Shown one piece after another: positions 43,616 to 53,157 of a stretch of DNA of 64,000 bases. Under the pieces are notes generated by a model. It was not told where the DNA came from. It searched no databases and was given only the letters and a program-made list of their open reading frames with translations. Numbering within the stretch: position 1 is the stretch's first letter; each line of letters starts with the position of its first letter. The position numbers and the translations under genes are program-made. Source of the DNA: an uncultured Oscillospiraceae bacterium (GTDB lineage: Bacteria > Bacillota > Clostridia > Oscillospirales > Acutalibacteraceae). The stretch is from positions 1 to 64,000 of the forward strand of contig UQDP01000009.1 of NCBI GenBank assembly GCA_900539845.1. The letters are read 5' to 3'.

Positions 43616-44629
43616 ATGGAAAAATTAAAGGTCGGAATCATAGGTGCAGGCAGAATAGGGCAGGTTCACGCGAAATCGATAACCTACCATATTCCGCAGG
43701 CGGAGATCGTTGCGATCTCTGATATTTACGAGGAGGGCGCCAAAAAAGTGGCTGAGGAGCTCGGCATCCCGAATTATTACAAGGACTATCACAGAATCCT
43801 TGACGATCCGGCAATAGATGCTGTACTTATCTGTTCTTCAACGGATACGCATGCGGATATCGCCTGCGAAGCAGCCGCGGCAGGCAAGCATATTTTCTGC
43901 GAAAAGCCTGTTGATCTGACCGTGGAAAAAATAAAAAAGGTTATCGAAGCTGTGGACAAAGCGGGAGTCAAGCTTCAGATAGGCTTCAACAGAAGATATG
44001 ACCACAATTTCGCATACATAAAAAAACTTGCCAATGACGGCAAGATCGGTAAGCTTCAGACAATCAAGATCACAAGCCGTGATCCCGAGCCGCCTTCAAT
44101 CGATTATGTGAAAGTCTCAGGCGGTATCTTCCTTGATATGACTGTTCATGATTTTGATATGGCTCGCTTTATCGGCGGAGAGGTCGAAGAGGTCTATGCA
44201 AACGCAACGGTTATGGTAGACCCGGCTATCGGCGAGGCGGGAGATGTTGACACGGCTCTTGTTGCGCTCAAATTCAAGAGCGGCGCTATCGGCGTGATCG
44301 ATAACTGCCGCAGAGCGTCCTACGGCTATGATCAGCGCCTTGAGGTGTTCGGTTCAAAAGGTCAGGCGGCAGCCGCTAACGATAAGCCGACCAATGTTGC
44401 TTTTATTGATGAAAACGGCAGTGTTGAAGATAAACCGCTGTATTTCTTCCTCGAAAGATATATGCAGTCCTTCACGGACGAAATGACACAGTTTATAGAT
44501 TGTGTTTTAAACGATAAACCCACGCAGACCACTGTTTACGACGGTCTTGAGGCGCTGCGTCTCGGTCTTGCGGCAAAGAAATCGGTTGCAGAGCACAGAC
44601 CCGTTAAACTTTCAGAAATCGAGGGCTGA
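43616..44629 (+). CDS. iolG: inositol 2-dehydrogenase
   Basis: The 337-residue GFO/IDH/MocA oxidoreductase has the NAD motif GIIGAGRIGQVHA, CEKPVDL with the conserved Lys, GFNRRYD, and a C-terminal HDFDMARF carrying the catalytic Asp/His pattern of IolG. It oxidises myo-inositol to scyllo-inosose. ATG 43616 has AAGGGG nine bases upstream; ATG 43610 is too close. It is first in iolG-iolD-iolE. Confidence 0.92.
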   Translation: MEKLKVGIIGAGRIGQVHAKSITYHIPQAEIVAISDIYEEGAKKVAEELGIPNYYKDYHRILDDPAIDAVLICSSTDTHADIACEAAAAGKHIFCEKPVDLTVEKIKKVIEAVDKAGVKLQIGFNRRYDHNFAYIKKLANDGKIGKLQTIKITSRDPEPPSIDYVKVSGGIFLDMTVHDFDMARFIGGEVEEVYANATVMVDPAIGEAGDVDTALVALKFKSGAIGVIDNCRRASYGYDQRLEVFGSKGQAAAANDKPTNVAFIDENGSVEDKPLYFFLERYMQSFTDEMTQFIDCVLNDKPTQTTVYDGLEALRLGLAAKKSVAEHRPVKLSEIEG

Positions 44630-44631
44630 TC

Positions 44632-46485
44632 ATGAAAAGAGAAAGATTGACAATGTCTCAGGCGCTTGTGCGCTTTCTTGACAATCAGTATATAGAGTGC
44701 GACGGCGTGGAAACAAAATTCGTTTCCGGCATTTTCGGCATTTTCGGTCACGGCTGTGTAGTAGGCGTCGGGCAGGCGCTCGAGCAGGGCGGTCATAACC
44801 TTAAATTCTATCAGGGCAAAAACGAACAGAATATGGCGCTTGCCGCTGTTGCTTACGCCAAGCAGATGGACAGAAAAGCGATCATTCCCTGCGTATCCTC
44901 AATAGGACCCGGCGCAACGAATATGGTAACTGCCTGCGGCTGCGCAACGGCAAACAGAATACCGCTGCTCGTGCTGCCGGGCGACACATTCGCCTGCAGA
45001 CAGCCGGACCCCGTTTTGCAGCAGGCTGAGTTCTTTGATAACTACGGCAGAACCGTTACGGACGCTTTTAAAGGCGTTTGCCATTATTTTGACAGAATCG
45101 TAAGACCCGAACAGCTTATGACAGCCTGTATCAACGCGATGCGTGTGCTTACGGATCCGGCTGATACCGGCGCGGTCTGCCTTGCCATGCCCCAGGATGT
45201 GGAGGGGGAGGCGTACGATTATCCCGAACACTTCCTGCAAAAGCGCGTATGGCATATGGACAGGAGACCTATTACGGCTTCACAGCTTGAAAGAGCGGAA
45301 AGCTTGATCAGATCCGCCAAAAAGCCGATCCTCGTGTGCGGCGGCGGTGTGCGTTACAGCGGCGCGGAAAAGGAACTTCTTGAATTTGCCGAAAAGTATA
45401 ATATCCCGATCAGTGAAACACAGGCGGGCAGAAGCCTTGTTTCATGGGATCATCCGCTCAATCTCGGCGGTATCGGCGTAACCGGCGGCAAAGCCGCCAA
45501 TGTCATCGGCAGGGATGCGGATCTTATCATCGGCGTAGGTACAAGATTCACCGATTTCACGACTTCGTCAAAATGGCTGTTCCATGAGAACAGAAAGGTG
45601 CTCGGCATAAATATCTGCCCGTTTGACGCATACAAAATGGACGCCGAAGCGATCGTTGCGGACGCGAAAGAGGCGCTGAAAGCGCTTATCGGCGCCTGTG
45701 ATGGATATAAAACAGCGTATACGGACGAGATCGCGAACGCGAAAAAAGAGTGGGACGCAATTGTTGACGAATATTATTCAACAGAACTTCCCGGCGGACT
45801 GAATCAGACGCTCGCGCTCGGAATCATCAACGAGTTTATGGGAGAGGATGATGTTGCCGTTGCCTCCGCAGGTTCGCTTCCGGGCGATATGCAGAGACTT
45901 TTCAGACCGAAAAAGCGCGGCACTTATCATATGGAATACGGCTATTCCAATATGGGTTATGAAATAAACGGCGCGCTCGGCGCAAAGCTTGCCGAGCCTG
46001 AGCTTGAGGTGTACGCATTTTGTGGAGACGGCTCGTTCCTTATGGCACATTCGGAGCTTTACACCTCGCTTCAGGAAGGTCTTAAAATCAATGTCTGCCT
46101 GTTTGACAATATGGGCTGGGGCTGTATCGAAAACCTTCAGAACAATCAGGGCACGGATACATTCGGTACCGTTTTCCGCGCAAGAAATCCTGTAACAGGT
46201 ATGCTGGACGGCGAGGAGATCCCTGTTGATTTTGCCAAGATCGCAGAAGGCTACGGTGCGAAAGGTTATACGATACGCACCTCCGATGAACTCAGGGCAG
46301 CGCTTGAAGACGCAAAAAAACAGACGAGATCGGTGCTGTTTGATATAAAGGTGCTTCCCAAGACGATGACGCCGGGCTTTGAATCCTGGTGGAGAGTCGG
46401 TGTTGCGGAAGTCTCCAAGAGCGAGACTGTTGCCGCCGCTTATGAGGATATGCAAAAACACATTAAGGAAACATTTGATTATTAA
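44632..46485 (+). CDS. iolD: 3D-(3,5/4)-trihydroxycyclohexane-1,2-dione hydrolase
   Basis: The 617-residue TPP-dependent enzyme has the acetolactate-synthase-like fold: GIFGIFGHGCVVGVGQAL and the QGKNEQNMALAA block near the N-terminus, SSIGPGATNMVTA, and the TPP/Mg motif CGDGSFLM...CLFDN late. It opens the ring of the trione in inositol catabolism. It starts 2 bases after the iolG stop. The similarity to ALS is not decisive alone, but the IolG and IolE neighbours confirm the call. Confidence 0.94.
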   Translation: MKRERLTMSQALVRFLDNQYIECDGVETKFVSGIFGIFGHGCVVGVGQALEQGGHNLKFYQGKNEQNMALAAVAYAKQMDRKAIIPCVSSIGPGATNMVTACGCATANRIPLLVLPGDTFACRQPDPVLQQAEFFDNYGRTVTDAFKGVCHYFDRIVRPEQLMTACINAMRVLTDPADTGAVCLAMPQDVEGEAYDYPEHFLQKRVWHMDRRPITASQLERAESLIRSAKKPILVCGGGVRYSGAEKELLEFAEKYNIPISETQAGRSLVSWDHPLNLGGIGVTGGKAANVIGRDADLIIGVGTRFTDFTTSSKWLFHENRKVLGINICPFDAYKMDAEAIVADAKEALKALIGACDGYKTAYTDEIANAKKEWDAIVDEYYSTELPGGLNQTLALGIINEFMGEDDVAVASAGSLPGDMQRLFRPKKRGTYHMEYGYSNMGYEINGALGAKLAEPELEVYAFCGDGSFLMAHSELYTSLQEGLKINVCLFDNMGWGCIENLQNNQGTDTFGTVFRARNPVTGMLDGEEIPVDFAKIAEGYGAKGYTIRTSDELRAALEDAKKQTRSVLFDIKVLPKTMTPGFESWWRVGVAEVSKSETVAAAYEDMQKHIKETFDY

Positions 46486-46506
46486 ATCTATCTGAAAGGT
46501 ACATAC

Positions 46507-47409
46507 ATGATGCTTGATAAAAATAAAGTGAAACTTGCCATAGCCCCTATCGGCTGGACAAATGACGATATGCCGGATCTCGGCGCGGAAAACACCTTTG
46601 AGCAGTGCATAAGTGAAATGGCGCTTGCCGGCTTCAAAGGCACCGAGATCGGCAATAAATATCCCAAAGATCCTAAGGTTCTTAAAAAATATCTTGATAT
46701 CAGAGGGCTTCAGGTCTGCAATGCCTGGTTCTCCTCCTATCTCACCTCAAAGCCTTATGAGGAAACCATCGCCGCGTTTAAGGAGCACTGCGATAAGCTC
46801 TGTGAGCTCGGCGCAAAGGTAATAGGTGCTTCGGAGCAGGGCAATTCCATTCAGGGCTGCCTTGATAAGTCAATCCTTGACGAAAAGCCTTATTATACAG
46901 ATGAGCAGTGGGAAATTGTGGTTAAGGGCTTCAATGAGATGGGCGAGTATGCCCGTTCAAAGGGGATGTATTTCACAGTTCATCACCATATGGGCACAGG
47001 CGTACAGACCGTTGAGGAGATAGATAAACTGATGGAGATGACGGATCCCGAACTCGTTTATCTGCTCTTTGACAGCGGCCATCTCACCTTTGCCGGTATC
47101 GACCCGGTTCCCGTTCTCAAAAAGTATGTCAACCGTGTAAAGCATGTTCATTTGAAGGATGTGCGCATGAAAGTGTATCATGAGCAGGTAGTCCCGAACC
47201 ATATGAGCTTTCTTGACGCCGTACGCGCGGGTGTGTTCACCGTTCCGGGAGACGGTGATGTAGATTTCAAGCCTATATTTGATATCCTTGCTGAAAATGA
47301 TTACGAAGGCTGGGTGGTTGTTGAGGCGGAGCAGGATCCTGCCAAGGCAAACCCGTTTGAGTACGCTGTTAAGGCAAGAAAATACATTGCCGAAAACACC
47401 GGGCTTTAA
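46507..47409 (+). CDS. iolE: inosose dehydratase
   Basis: The 300-residue xylose-isomerase-like TIM barrel has [47 protein letters not shown] and EAEQDP, the metal-binding pattern of IolE. It dehydrates scyllo-inosose to the trione, the step between IolG and IolD. Two ATGs lie at 46507 and 46510 after GAAAGGT. A terminator follows the stop. Confidence 0.93.
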   Translation: MMLDKNKVKLAIAPIGWTNDDMPDLGAENTFEQCISEMALAGFKGTEIGNKYPKDPKVLKKYLDIRGLQVCNAWFSSYLTSKPYEETIAAFKEHCDKLCELGAKVIGASEQGNSIQGCLDKSILDEKPYYTDEQWEIVVKGFNEMGEYARSKGMYFTVHHHMGTGVQTVEEIDKLMEMTDPELVYLLFDSGHLTFAGIDPVPVLKKYVNRVKHVHLKDVRMKVYHEQVVPNHMSFLDAVRAGVFTVPGDGDVDFKPIFDILAENDYEGWVVVEAEQDPAKANPFEYAVKARKYIAENTGL

Positions 47410-47435
47410 TGTTTAAAATGCAATAACAACAAAAG

Positions 47436-47462
47436 AAAAGAGCGGTCATTCCGCTCTTTTTT
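47436..47462 (+). terminator. terminator of the iol operon
   Basis: AAAAGAGCGG-TCATT-CCGCTCTTTTTT, a perfect stem with a T run. Confidence 0.9.
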
Positions 47463-47490
47463 GTTTATGAATATCGTTTTATATTTAAAA

Positions 47491-47715
47491 TTATCTGAAA
47501 TCAAAGAGTTCCTTTTCCGTTATATCAAGTTTTTCGCATATTTTAAATATTAAATCAAGTGAAGGCGCGTTTTTTCCTAATTCCAACGCTGAAAGATGCG
47601 AACGGTCAATATCAAGTATCTCAACAAATTCAAGCTGTGTATATCCTCTTCGTTTTCTGTAATACGCAATATTCAGTCCCAATTCTTTATATTTTTGCTG
47701 ATATTTACTGTCCAT
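47491..47715 (-). CDS. small XRE/Cro-type HTH regulator
   Basis: The 74-residue protein is a single HTH domain (NIAYYRKRRGYTQLEFVEIL, DIDRSHLSALELGKNAPSLD). ATG 47715 has GGAGG six bases upstream; the frame also allows GTG 47721. It is divergent from the two membrane-anchored genes that follow. Confidence 0.85.
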   Translation of the reverse strand: MDSKYQQKYKELGLNIAYYRKRRGYTQLEFVEILDIDRSHLSALELGKNAPSLDLIFKICEKLDITEKELFDFR

Positions 47716-47892
47716 TCGCACCTCCGCAAGATCTGCTGCAATTTCTTTTGATTATGTATATGTAATATTGTAATGAAATATACGAGAACAATAAACATTG
47801 TGAGAATAGAATAATAACTATTGAAAGTAGTCATAATCATTGTTAAAATAGTCATATATAATATGATTTTCCAATCAGAGGAGGCTTTTCAG

Positions 47893-48276
47893 ATGCTTGT
47901 GTTAGTGGTTCTGGGCGTAGCGGTAGGTGTGGGTGTGTATTTTTTAATTTCGTATTTATATAATAAAAAAGGTATGCTTTATAAAAGCGTTTATAAACAC
48001 CATCCTGAAAGATTTACAACCGTGAAAGCCACCGTGATAAAAATCTCGCAGCGTTATGAATCCGGAGGTTATGTCAATGACGGCTCCGGCAGCTCATATG
48101 GAAGTACAGAGGAATATATTTACTTTGAAACGGAAAACGGTGAAAGGCTTTCATTTTATATCACTTCACAAGATAATTTATATAATGTCGGGGACACCGG
48201 TTTGCTTACATATTACAAAAATAATTTCGGCGGTTTTATAGTGTCAAATGACCGGAAAGAAGATCAGAATACATAA
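47893..48276 (+). CDS. single-pass membrane protein with a DUF2500-like domain
   Basis: The 127-residue protein has one N-terminal helix (LVVLGVAVGVGVYFLISYLY) and a small beta-domain (TVKATVIKISQRY...YIYFETENGERLSFYI...VGDTGLLTYYKNNFGGFIVS) like DUF2500. ATG 47893 follows AGAGGAGG; the open frame starts at 47821. It is followed 20 bases later by the GIY-YIG gene. Function unknown. Confidence 0.78.
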   Translation: MLVLVVLGVAVGVGVYFLISYLYNKKGMLYKSVYKHHPERFTTVKATVIKISQRYESGGYVNDGSGSSYGSTEEYIYFETENGERLSFYITSQDNLYNVGDTGLLTYYKNNFGGFIVSNDRKEDQNT

Positions 48277-48296
48277 CCAAGGGGGGCAAATAAAAG

Positions 48297-48836
48297 GTGG
48301 ACGGATTATTACTTATTCTTTTTGGTATTGCCGCATGTATTGTTGCAGTTGTTGGACCGATTATATTAGTAAAAAAACAAGAAGACAGAGAATTGGAAGA
48401 ATACGCTGCAATGATAAGGGCGGTAAAAAAAGCGGTAGATCAGGCGGCACATAATTCCAGAGCGTTTACCGTGCCGGAATTCTTCCAGGTAAGGAATAAA
48501 TTAAAATGTGCCCAAATGCTGAACTCAAAATTGAATTTTAAAGGAGTTTATATATTACATAACGAAACGAAAGACAAGTATTATGTCGGTCAGGCGCAGA
48601 AAATATTCAACAGAGTCAATCAGCATTTTACAGGTAAGGGAAACGGTGATGTTTACGCCGATTATAAATACGGGGATAAATTCACAATCCGATTCATAAA
48701 ACTCTCCGAAAGCGGATTTCGCTCTTTGGATGATCTTGAGCACAGTGCTATTCTGACATATAATGCATATAAAAAAGGCTATAACAAAAATCGGGGAGTT
48801 CAAAATCATTCCGATCACGCATTGCGGTATAAATGA
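48297..48836 (+). CDS. membrane-anchored GIY-YIG nuclease-like protein
   Basis: The 179-residue protein has an N-terminal membrane helix (LLLILFGIAACIVAVVGPIILV), a charged linker, and a GIY-YIG domain: GVYILHN, YYVGQA, an Arg in NRVNQHF and a Glu in DDLEHSAI. These match the catalytic residues of the family. GTG start at 48297 with a GGGGGG-type binding site. Membrane tethering of GIY-YIG is uncommon; the target is unknown. Confidence 0.78.
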   Translation: MDGLLLILFGIAACIVAVVGPIILVKKQEDRELEEYAAMIRAVKKAVDQAAHNSRAFTVPEFFQVRNKLKCAQMLNSKLNFKGVYILHNETKDKYYVGQAQKIFNRVNQHFTGKGNGDVYADYKYGDKFTIRFIKLSESGFRSLDDLEHSAILTYNAYKKGYNKNRGVQNHSDHALRYK

Positions 48837-48876
48837 GAAATAGCTAAATGAACAGTATCATTCCATTCGCCAAATT

Positions 48877-48916
48877 GCCCGTGCCGTGTGCCGATCACGG
48901 ATTCGGGCGTTTTTTT
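48877..48916 (+). terminator. terminator after the GIY-YIG gene
   Basis: GCCCG (48877-48881) with CGGGC (48904-48908), an inner CCGTG/CACGG stem, and a seven-base T run (48910-48916). Confidence 0.85.
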
Positions 48917-48973
48917 ATGGTAATGCTATAAATAAAATTTTAATTTTGACAGTTTTTATAAGCATAATAACTA

Positions 48974-49002
48974 TTGACTTTAACATGCTAATACGATAAA
49001 AT
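48974..49002 (+). promoter_or_regulatory. promoter of the amino acid ABC operon
   Basis: TTGACT (48974-48979), 17 bases, TAAAAT (48997-49002). Confidence 0.85.
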
Positions 49003-49032
49003 AAGAACATAATATTAACGGAGGAAAAAAGT

Positions 49033-49830
49033 ATGAAAAAAATGAAAAAGTTTCTTGCAGTGCTTTTATCGGTGCTGTTCGTTGCCGGTTGTTTTGCCGC
49101 CTGTTCTGATTCGCAGACTGCGTCTGCCGACAGTGATCTTCAGTACATAAAGGATAAGGGCACTATGGTAATCGGCATAACCGAATATGAGCCGATGAAC
49201 TACTATGATGAAAACGGAGAGCTTACGGGCTTTGACACGGAATTTGCCCAGGCTGTTTGCGAAAAGCTCGGAGTTAAGGCTGAGTTCATCGTTGTTGACT
49301 GGGATAATAAGATTCTTGAGCTGGATTCAAAGAGCATCGATTGCTGCTGGAACGGTATGACGCTCACCGATGAGGTCATGGCGGCTATGAACTGCACGCA
49401 GCCCTATGTTAAAAATGAGCAGATCCTTGTTATGAAGAGCGATGTTATCGGCAATTACACGGATGTTGCAAGTCTTGCAGACGTTACCTTTGCTGCGGAG
49501 AGCGGCTCGGCAGGCGCTGCGGCGATTGAGGACGCCGGATATATGGCAAACTGCACAACCGTCACCGCTCAGTCGGACGCTCTTATGGAGGTTGAAAGCG
49601 GTTCTGTTCAGGCATGCGTTATAGACAGCACTATGGCAAAGGCTATGACAGGCGAGGGCACAAGCTATGCAGACCTTGCGTCGGGAATCGCGCTTACCTC
49701 TGAGGAATACGGCATCGGCTTCAGAAAGGATTCCGATGTGACTGCTGAGGTCAACAAGATCATAGAGGAAATGAAAGCGGACGGTTCGCTCCAGGAGCTT
49801 GCCGATAAATATCAGCTTACGCTCGCTTGA
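49033..49830 (+). CDS. polar amino acid ABC transporter substrate-binding lipoprotein
   Basis: The 265-residue family 3 solute-binding protein starts with a lipoprotein signal (KKFLAVLLSVLFVAGCFAAC; a Cys in the VAGC lipobox or the next FAAC is lipidated). Then come GTMVIGITEYEPMNYYDENG and a fold ending IIEEMKADGSLQELADKY. It delivers a polar amino acid, perhaps cystine or glutamine, to the following permease and ATPase. CGGAGG precedes the ATG. Confidence 0.93.
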   Translation: MKKMKKFLAVLLSVLFVAGCFAACSDSQTASADSDLQYIKDKGTMVIGITEYEPMNYYDENGELTGFDTEFAQAVCEKLGVKAEFIVVDWDNKILELDSKSIDCCWNGMTLTDEVMAAMNCTQPYVKNEQILVMKSDVIGNYTDVASLADVTFAAESGSAGAAAIEDAGYMANCTTVTAQSDALMEVESGSVQACVIDSTMAKAMTGEGTSYADLASGIALTSEEYGIGFRKDSDVTAEVNKIIEEMKADGSLQELADKYQLTLA

Positions 49831-49908
49831 TTTTAAAGCTTAAAATAATACTCTGAGGGCAGGGGGTATTCCTTCTGCCCTCAGGCTTTGAAAGGTATTT
49901 TATTCGTT

Positions 49909-50565
49909 ATGGATATGGATTTGTTTCTTTCGGTAACAAAGGACCTGCTTGAGGGCTTCGGCATGACGGTGAAGCTTTTCGGTCTCACCCTTTTGCTGGC
50001 TCTGCCGCTGGGGCTTATTGTAAGCTTCGGTTCAATGAGTAAATTTTTGCCGCTCAAGCTGATCACCAAGGCGTTTGTATGGGTCATAAGGGGCACTCCT
50101 CTTATGCTTCAGCTTATAGTCGTTTATTACGGTCCCGGTCTTATATTCGGCTGGGATCTTATGGAGCGCTTCAATGCTGTGCTCATTGCGTTCGTGATAA
50201 ATTATTCCTGCTATTTTTCGGAAATATACAGGGGCGGAATAGAGGCTATACCCAAAGGGCAGTACGAAGCGGGTCAGGTGCTTGGTATGACCAAATCCCA
50301 GATCTTCTTTAAGGTTGTGCTGTTTCAGGTCATAAAAAGAATTGTGCCGCCCATGAGCAACGAGATCATCACGCTTGTTAAGGATACCTCCCTTGCAAGG
50401 ATCATTGCCGTTTACGAGATTATTTGGATGGCACAGAATTATATCAAGCTGGAAGGTCTGATTTGGCCGCTGTTTTACACGGGCGCGTTTTATCTTGTGT
50501 TCTGCGGCATCCTTACGCTTTTGTTCGGTTATATCGAAAAGAAAATGGATTACTATAAGGGTTAA
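49909..50565 (+). CDS. amino acid ABC transporter permease
   Basis: The 218-residue HisM/GlnP-type permease has about five membrane helices and the EAA-like loop [26 protein letters not shown] 49909 is chosen since the open frame's TTG at 49888 has no binding site; GAAAGG lies 13 bases upstream of 49909 and ATG 49915 is also possible. It lies between the binding protein and ATPase genes. Confidence 0.93.
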   Translation: MDMDLFLSVTKDLLEGFGMTVKLFGLTLLLALPLGLIVSFGSMSKFLPLKLITKAFVWVIRGTPLMLQLIVVYYGPGLIFGWDLMERFNAVLIAFVINYSCYFSEIYRGGIEAIPKGQYEAGQVLGMTKSQIFFKVVLFQVIKRIVPPMSNEIITLVKDTSLARIIAVYEIIWMAQNYIKLEGLIWPLFYTGAFYLVFCGILTLLFGYIEKKMDYYKG

Positions 50566-50570
50566 TTGCT

Positions 50571-51353
50571 ATGTCTGTGCTTGAAATAAATAATATAAAA
50601 AAGAAATTTTCAAATAATGAAGTCCTCCGCGGCATATCCTTTTCTTTGGAGGAGGGTGAGGTGCTTTCGATCATCGGATCTTCCGGCAGCGGTAAGACTA
50701 CGCTGCTGCGCTGTATGAATTTCCTTGAAAGAGCCGATGAGGGCACAATATCCGTTGACGGCAACGTTATTTTTGACGCTTCTCAGAAAGGCAGAATGTC
50801 CGAAAAGGAAATCAGAAAAAAGCGTTTGAATTTCGGGCTGGTTTTTCAGGATTTTAACCTTTTTCCGCAGTACAGCGTTATGGATAATCTTCTGCTTGCT
50901 CCGAAACTCCTTGCAAAGGAACGTCAGGACTACAAACAGAACAAGGATAAGATTCTGGAAGAGATAAGGGAAAAAGCCGATACCTTGCTCAAAAAGGTGG
51001 GCTTGTCCGATAAGAAAGACGCCTATCCCTGCGAGCTTTCAGGCGGCCAAAAGCAGCGTGTTTCAATCGCAAGGGCACTGTGCCTGTCTCCGAGAGTTCT
51101 GTTTTTCGACGAGCCGACTTCGGCGCTTGATCCTGAGCTGACCGGCGAGATATTGAAGGTTATAAAAAGTCTTGCGGCGGATAATATGACCATGGTTATC
51201 GTCACGCACGAGATGAAGTTCGCTCATGATGTTTCAGACAAGGTGATCTTTATGGACGGCGGCGTGATTCTTGAGCAGGGAACACCGCAGCAGGTATTTG
51301 ATTCTCCGACTGAGCAGAGAACAAGGGAATTTTTACAGAATTACGAAAAATGA
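50571..51353 (+). CDS. amino acid ABC transporter ATP-binding protein
   Basis: The 260-residue ATPase has Walker [13 protein letters not shown]-loop FQDFNLFP, signature LSGGQKQRV, Walker [15 protein letters not shown] and the His switch VTHEM. It powers the upstream permease. Start codon 5 bases after the permease stop. Confidence 0.96.
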   Translation: MSVLEINNIKKKFSNNEVLRGISFSLEEGEVLSIIGSSGSGKTTLLRCMNFLERADEGTISVDGNVIFDASQKGRMSEKEIRKKRLNFGLVFQDFNLFPQYSVMDNLLLAPKLLAKERQDYKQNKDKILEEIREKADTLLKKVGLSDKKDAYPCELSGGQKQRVSIARALCLSPRVLFFDEPTSALDPELTGEILKVIKSLAADNMTMVIVTHEMKFAHDVSDKVIFMDGGVILEQGTPQQVFDSPTEQRTREFLQNYEK

Positions 51354-51380
51354 TCACTATATTAACGGGAGAGTGAGTTT

Positions 51381-51581
51381 GTGGCTGTAAGGCTTAATTC
51401 GGATCAGGAGATCGTTAAGACCGTCAGGGACGGACTGAAACGCACGGGAGGTTACTGCCCCTGCCGGATTCAGCGCACGGAAGAATATAAGTGTATGTGC
51501 AGGGAATTTAAGGAGCAGATTGAGGATCCGAATTTTGAGGGCTTTTGCCATTGTATGCTTTATTATAAATCCAAAGACTGA
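51381..51581 (+). CDS. ferredoxin-thioredoxin reductase catalytic-chain-like protein
   Basis: The 66-residue protein carries the three paired-cysteine motifs CPC, CMC and CHC in the order and approximate spacing of the FTR catalytic subunit, which binds a [4Fe-4S] cluster next to a redox disulfide. It is shorter than plant FTR and lacks a partner variable chain here. GTG start at 51381 after GGAGAG, 27 bases past the ABC ATPase. It may use reduced ferredoxin from PFOR. Confidence 0.85.
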   Translation: MAVRLNSDQEIVKTVRDGLKRTGGYCPCRIQRTEEYKCMCREFKEQIEDPNFEGFCHCMLYYKSKD

Positions 51582-51639
51582 GTAAATACGGCAAAATAAA
51601 GCGGCAAGGCTTAAGTCTTATTTACAATATGAAAACATG

Positions 51640-51680
51640 AAACGCCGGGCTTGGATTTTTCCAAAGCCCGGCGTTTGTTA
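51640..51680. terminator. bidirectional terminator
   Basis: AAACGCCGGGCTTGG pairs with CCAAAGCCCGGCGTTT (one bulge) and is followed by GTTAT. It ends both the FTR-like gene and the minus permease gene. Confidence 0.8.
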
Positions 51681-51703
51681 TCGTTGCGTTTATTGAATAT
51701 GAA

Positions 51704-52966
51704 TTACTCTTTCCCGTTTTGATTCTCATTGTTTTCTTTGGTCTGATCTTCTGCTTTTCTACTTTTTCGTATTCTGAAAAAACTTCTGCCCTGCGCTTTG
51801 CCCTCTTTTATCACAACCGGTTCCCGTTCAGGAACTTTCCAAAGATGGATTCTGCCGGTGTCATTAAATGCTTTTATGGTCATCAGCGATATCGGAACAA
51901 TAAACATTCCCAGAACACCGAACAGTTTAAGACCGAAATACAGCCCTGCAAGGGTGATCAGCGGGTTTACCCCAAGTGTATCGCCCACTATCTTCGGCTC
52001 GATATACTGGCGGATTACGCTTATAACAACATATATCACCATAAGCCCTATCGCCTGCGGCACATTTCCCATAATAGCCGATATTGCTGCCCAGGGAATC
52101 AGAATACCTCCCGAGCCTGCTACCGGCAGAATGTCAAACACGCATATCGCAAGAGCGATCAGATAGATGTAGCTGTTGCTCATGATCCCGGCAACACTCA
52201 TTATAGTAAAGCCTATTGAAAGCTCGCAGAAAGTGATAAACATAATCAAAAGATATGCCCTTATCATTTTTAAAATAGTGTGTGAAAATACCTGTTTTAT
52301 CTCAACAAGCACATTCTTTTTGCTTTCAGGGAGCTGCAGCTGTATGAATCCCACAACTTTATGGTAATCCTTGGCAAACAGGATCCATGCGATTATGCCT
52401 ATGACGATTCCGATCACTGCTGACGGCACATTTTTTGCAACATTGTATATACCGCTTACGCCGCTTGAGATTGTATTCTTGACCGTATCTCCGCTAAGTC
52501 CCAGCGCGCTTATATCAAAATCGGTTGAAAGTGAACTGATGACCTCGGTTATCTTCTGCGAAACTGTGCTGTATATGCCGTCCGGCAAAAAGCTGAGCGC
52601 TTTAAGCAGTATTTCCTGCAGGTCGGCAAGAAAACGCGGTAGATCAGCAAGCTGACCGATAAGGTAAGAGATAAATTCCCGAATCTGACCGACAAGATTG
52701 TAGATCAGAAGAATGACCGGCACAAGTATTATAGCTATTGAAAGGAGTACGAGCAGCACCGACCAAATTCCGCGGAATTTCTGCTTCGTTTTTTTTGTAA
52801 GCCATCTGAGAGGCTTCTGGAGCAGCATCGCAAAGAAAAACGAAAGCAGAAACGGCGCAACAGGCCAGAACAAATATTTAAAAAATACATAGACCAGCCC
52901 GAGTATTGCCGCTATAAAAAGCAGATTTATTAAAAAAGCACGTTTTTTTTCGGTTTTTTCAGTCAT
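51704..52966 (-). CDS. AI-2E family transporter (PerM/YtvI-like)
   Basis: The 420-residue protein has about eight membrane helices, an FFAMLLQKPLRWLTKKTK loop after helix 2, and the family C-terminal block PKIVGDTLGVNPLITLAGLYFGLKLFG. The family includes exporters and Na+/H+ antiporters; the substrate is unknown. A basic, Lys/Glu-rich tail follows. ATG 52966 has GAGG upstream; TTG 52969 also lies in frame. Confidence 0.88.
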   Translation of the reverse strand: MTEKTEKKRAFLINLLFIAAILGLVYVFFKYLFWPVAPFLLSFFFAMLLQKPLRWLTKKTKQKFRGIWSVLLVLLSIAIILVPVILLIYNLVGQIREFISYLIGQLADLPRFLADLQEILLKALSFLPDGIYSTVSQKITEVISSLSTDFDISALGLSGDTVKNTISSGVSGIYNVAKNVPSAVIGIVIGIIAWILFAKDYHKVVGFIQLQLPESKKNVLVEIKQVFSHTILKMIRAYLLIMFITFCELSIGFTIMSVAGIMSNSYIYLIALAICVFDILPVAGSGGILIPWAAISAIMGNVPQAIGLMVIYVVISVIRQYIEPKIVGDTLGVNPLITLAGLYFGLKLFGVLGMFIVPISLMTIKAFNDTGRIHLWKVPEREPVVIKEGKAQGRSFFRIRKSRKAEDQTKENNENQNGKE

Positions 52967-53076
52967 CAATAAATCCTCATAACTTCCTTTTTTATATATT
53001 CTGTTTCAATAATAATTCAATTATAATGATTTATCAAGATATATAAAAAATATTTTGAAAAAATTTAATTTTACTC

Positions 53077-53105
53077 TTGTATATTTTTGGTTTTAGTGAT
53101 ATTAT
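53077..53105 (+). promoter_or_regulatory. promoter of the ACT-hom-lysC operon
   Basis: TTGTAT (53077-53082), 17 bases, TATTAT (53100-53105), with TGA before the -10. The ATG-free start of the next gene therefore lies downstream of 53105. Confidence 0.75.
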
Positions 53106-53157
53106 ATCTACCAGTGTGTTTCACAGCAAAACAGTTGTACGCAGGTGGTGGACAGAT

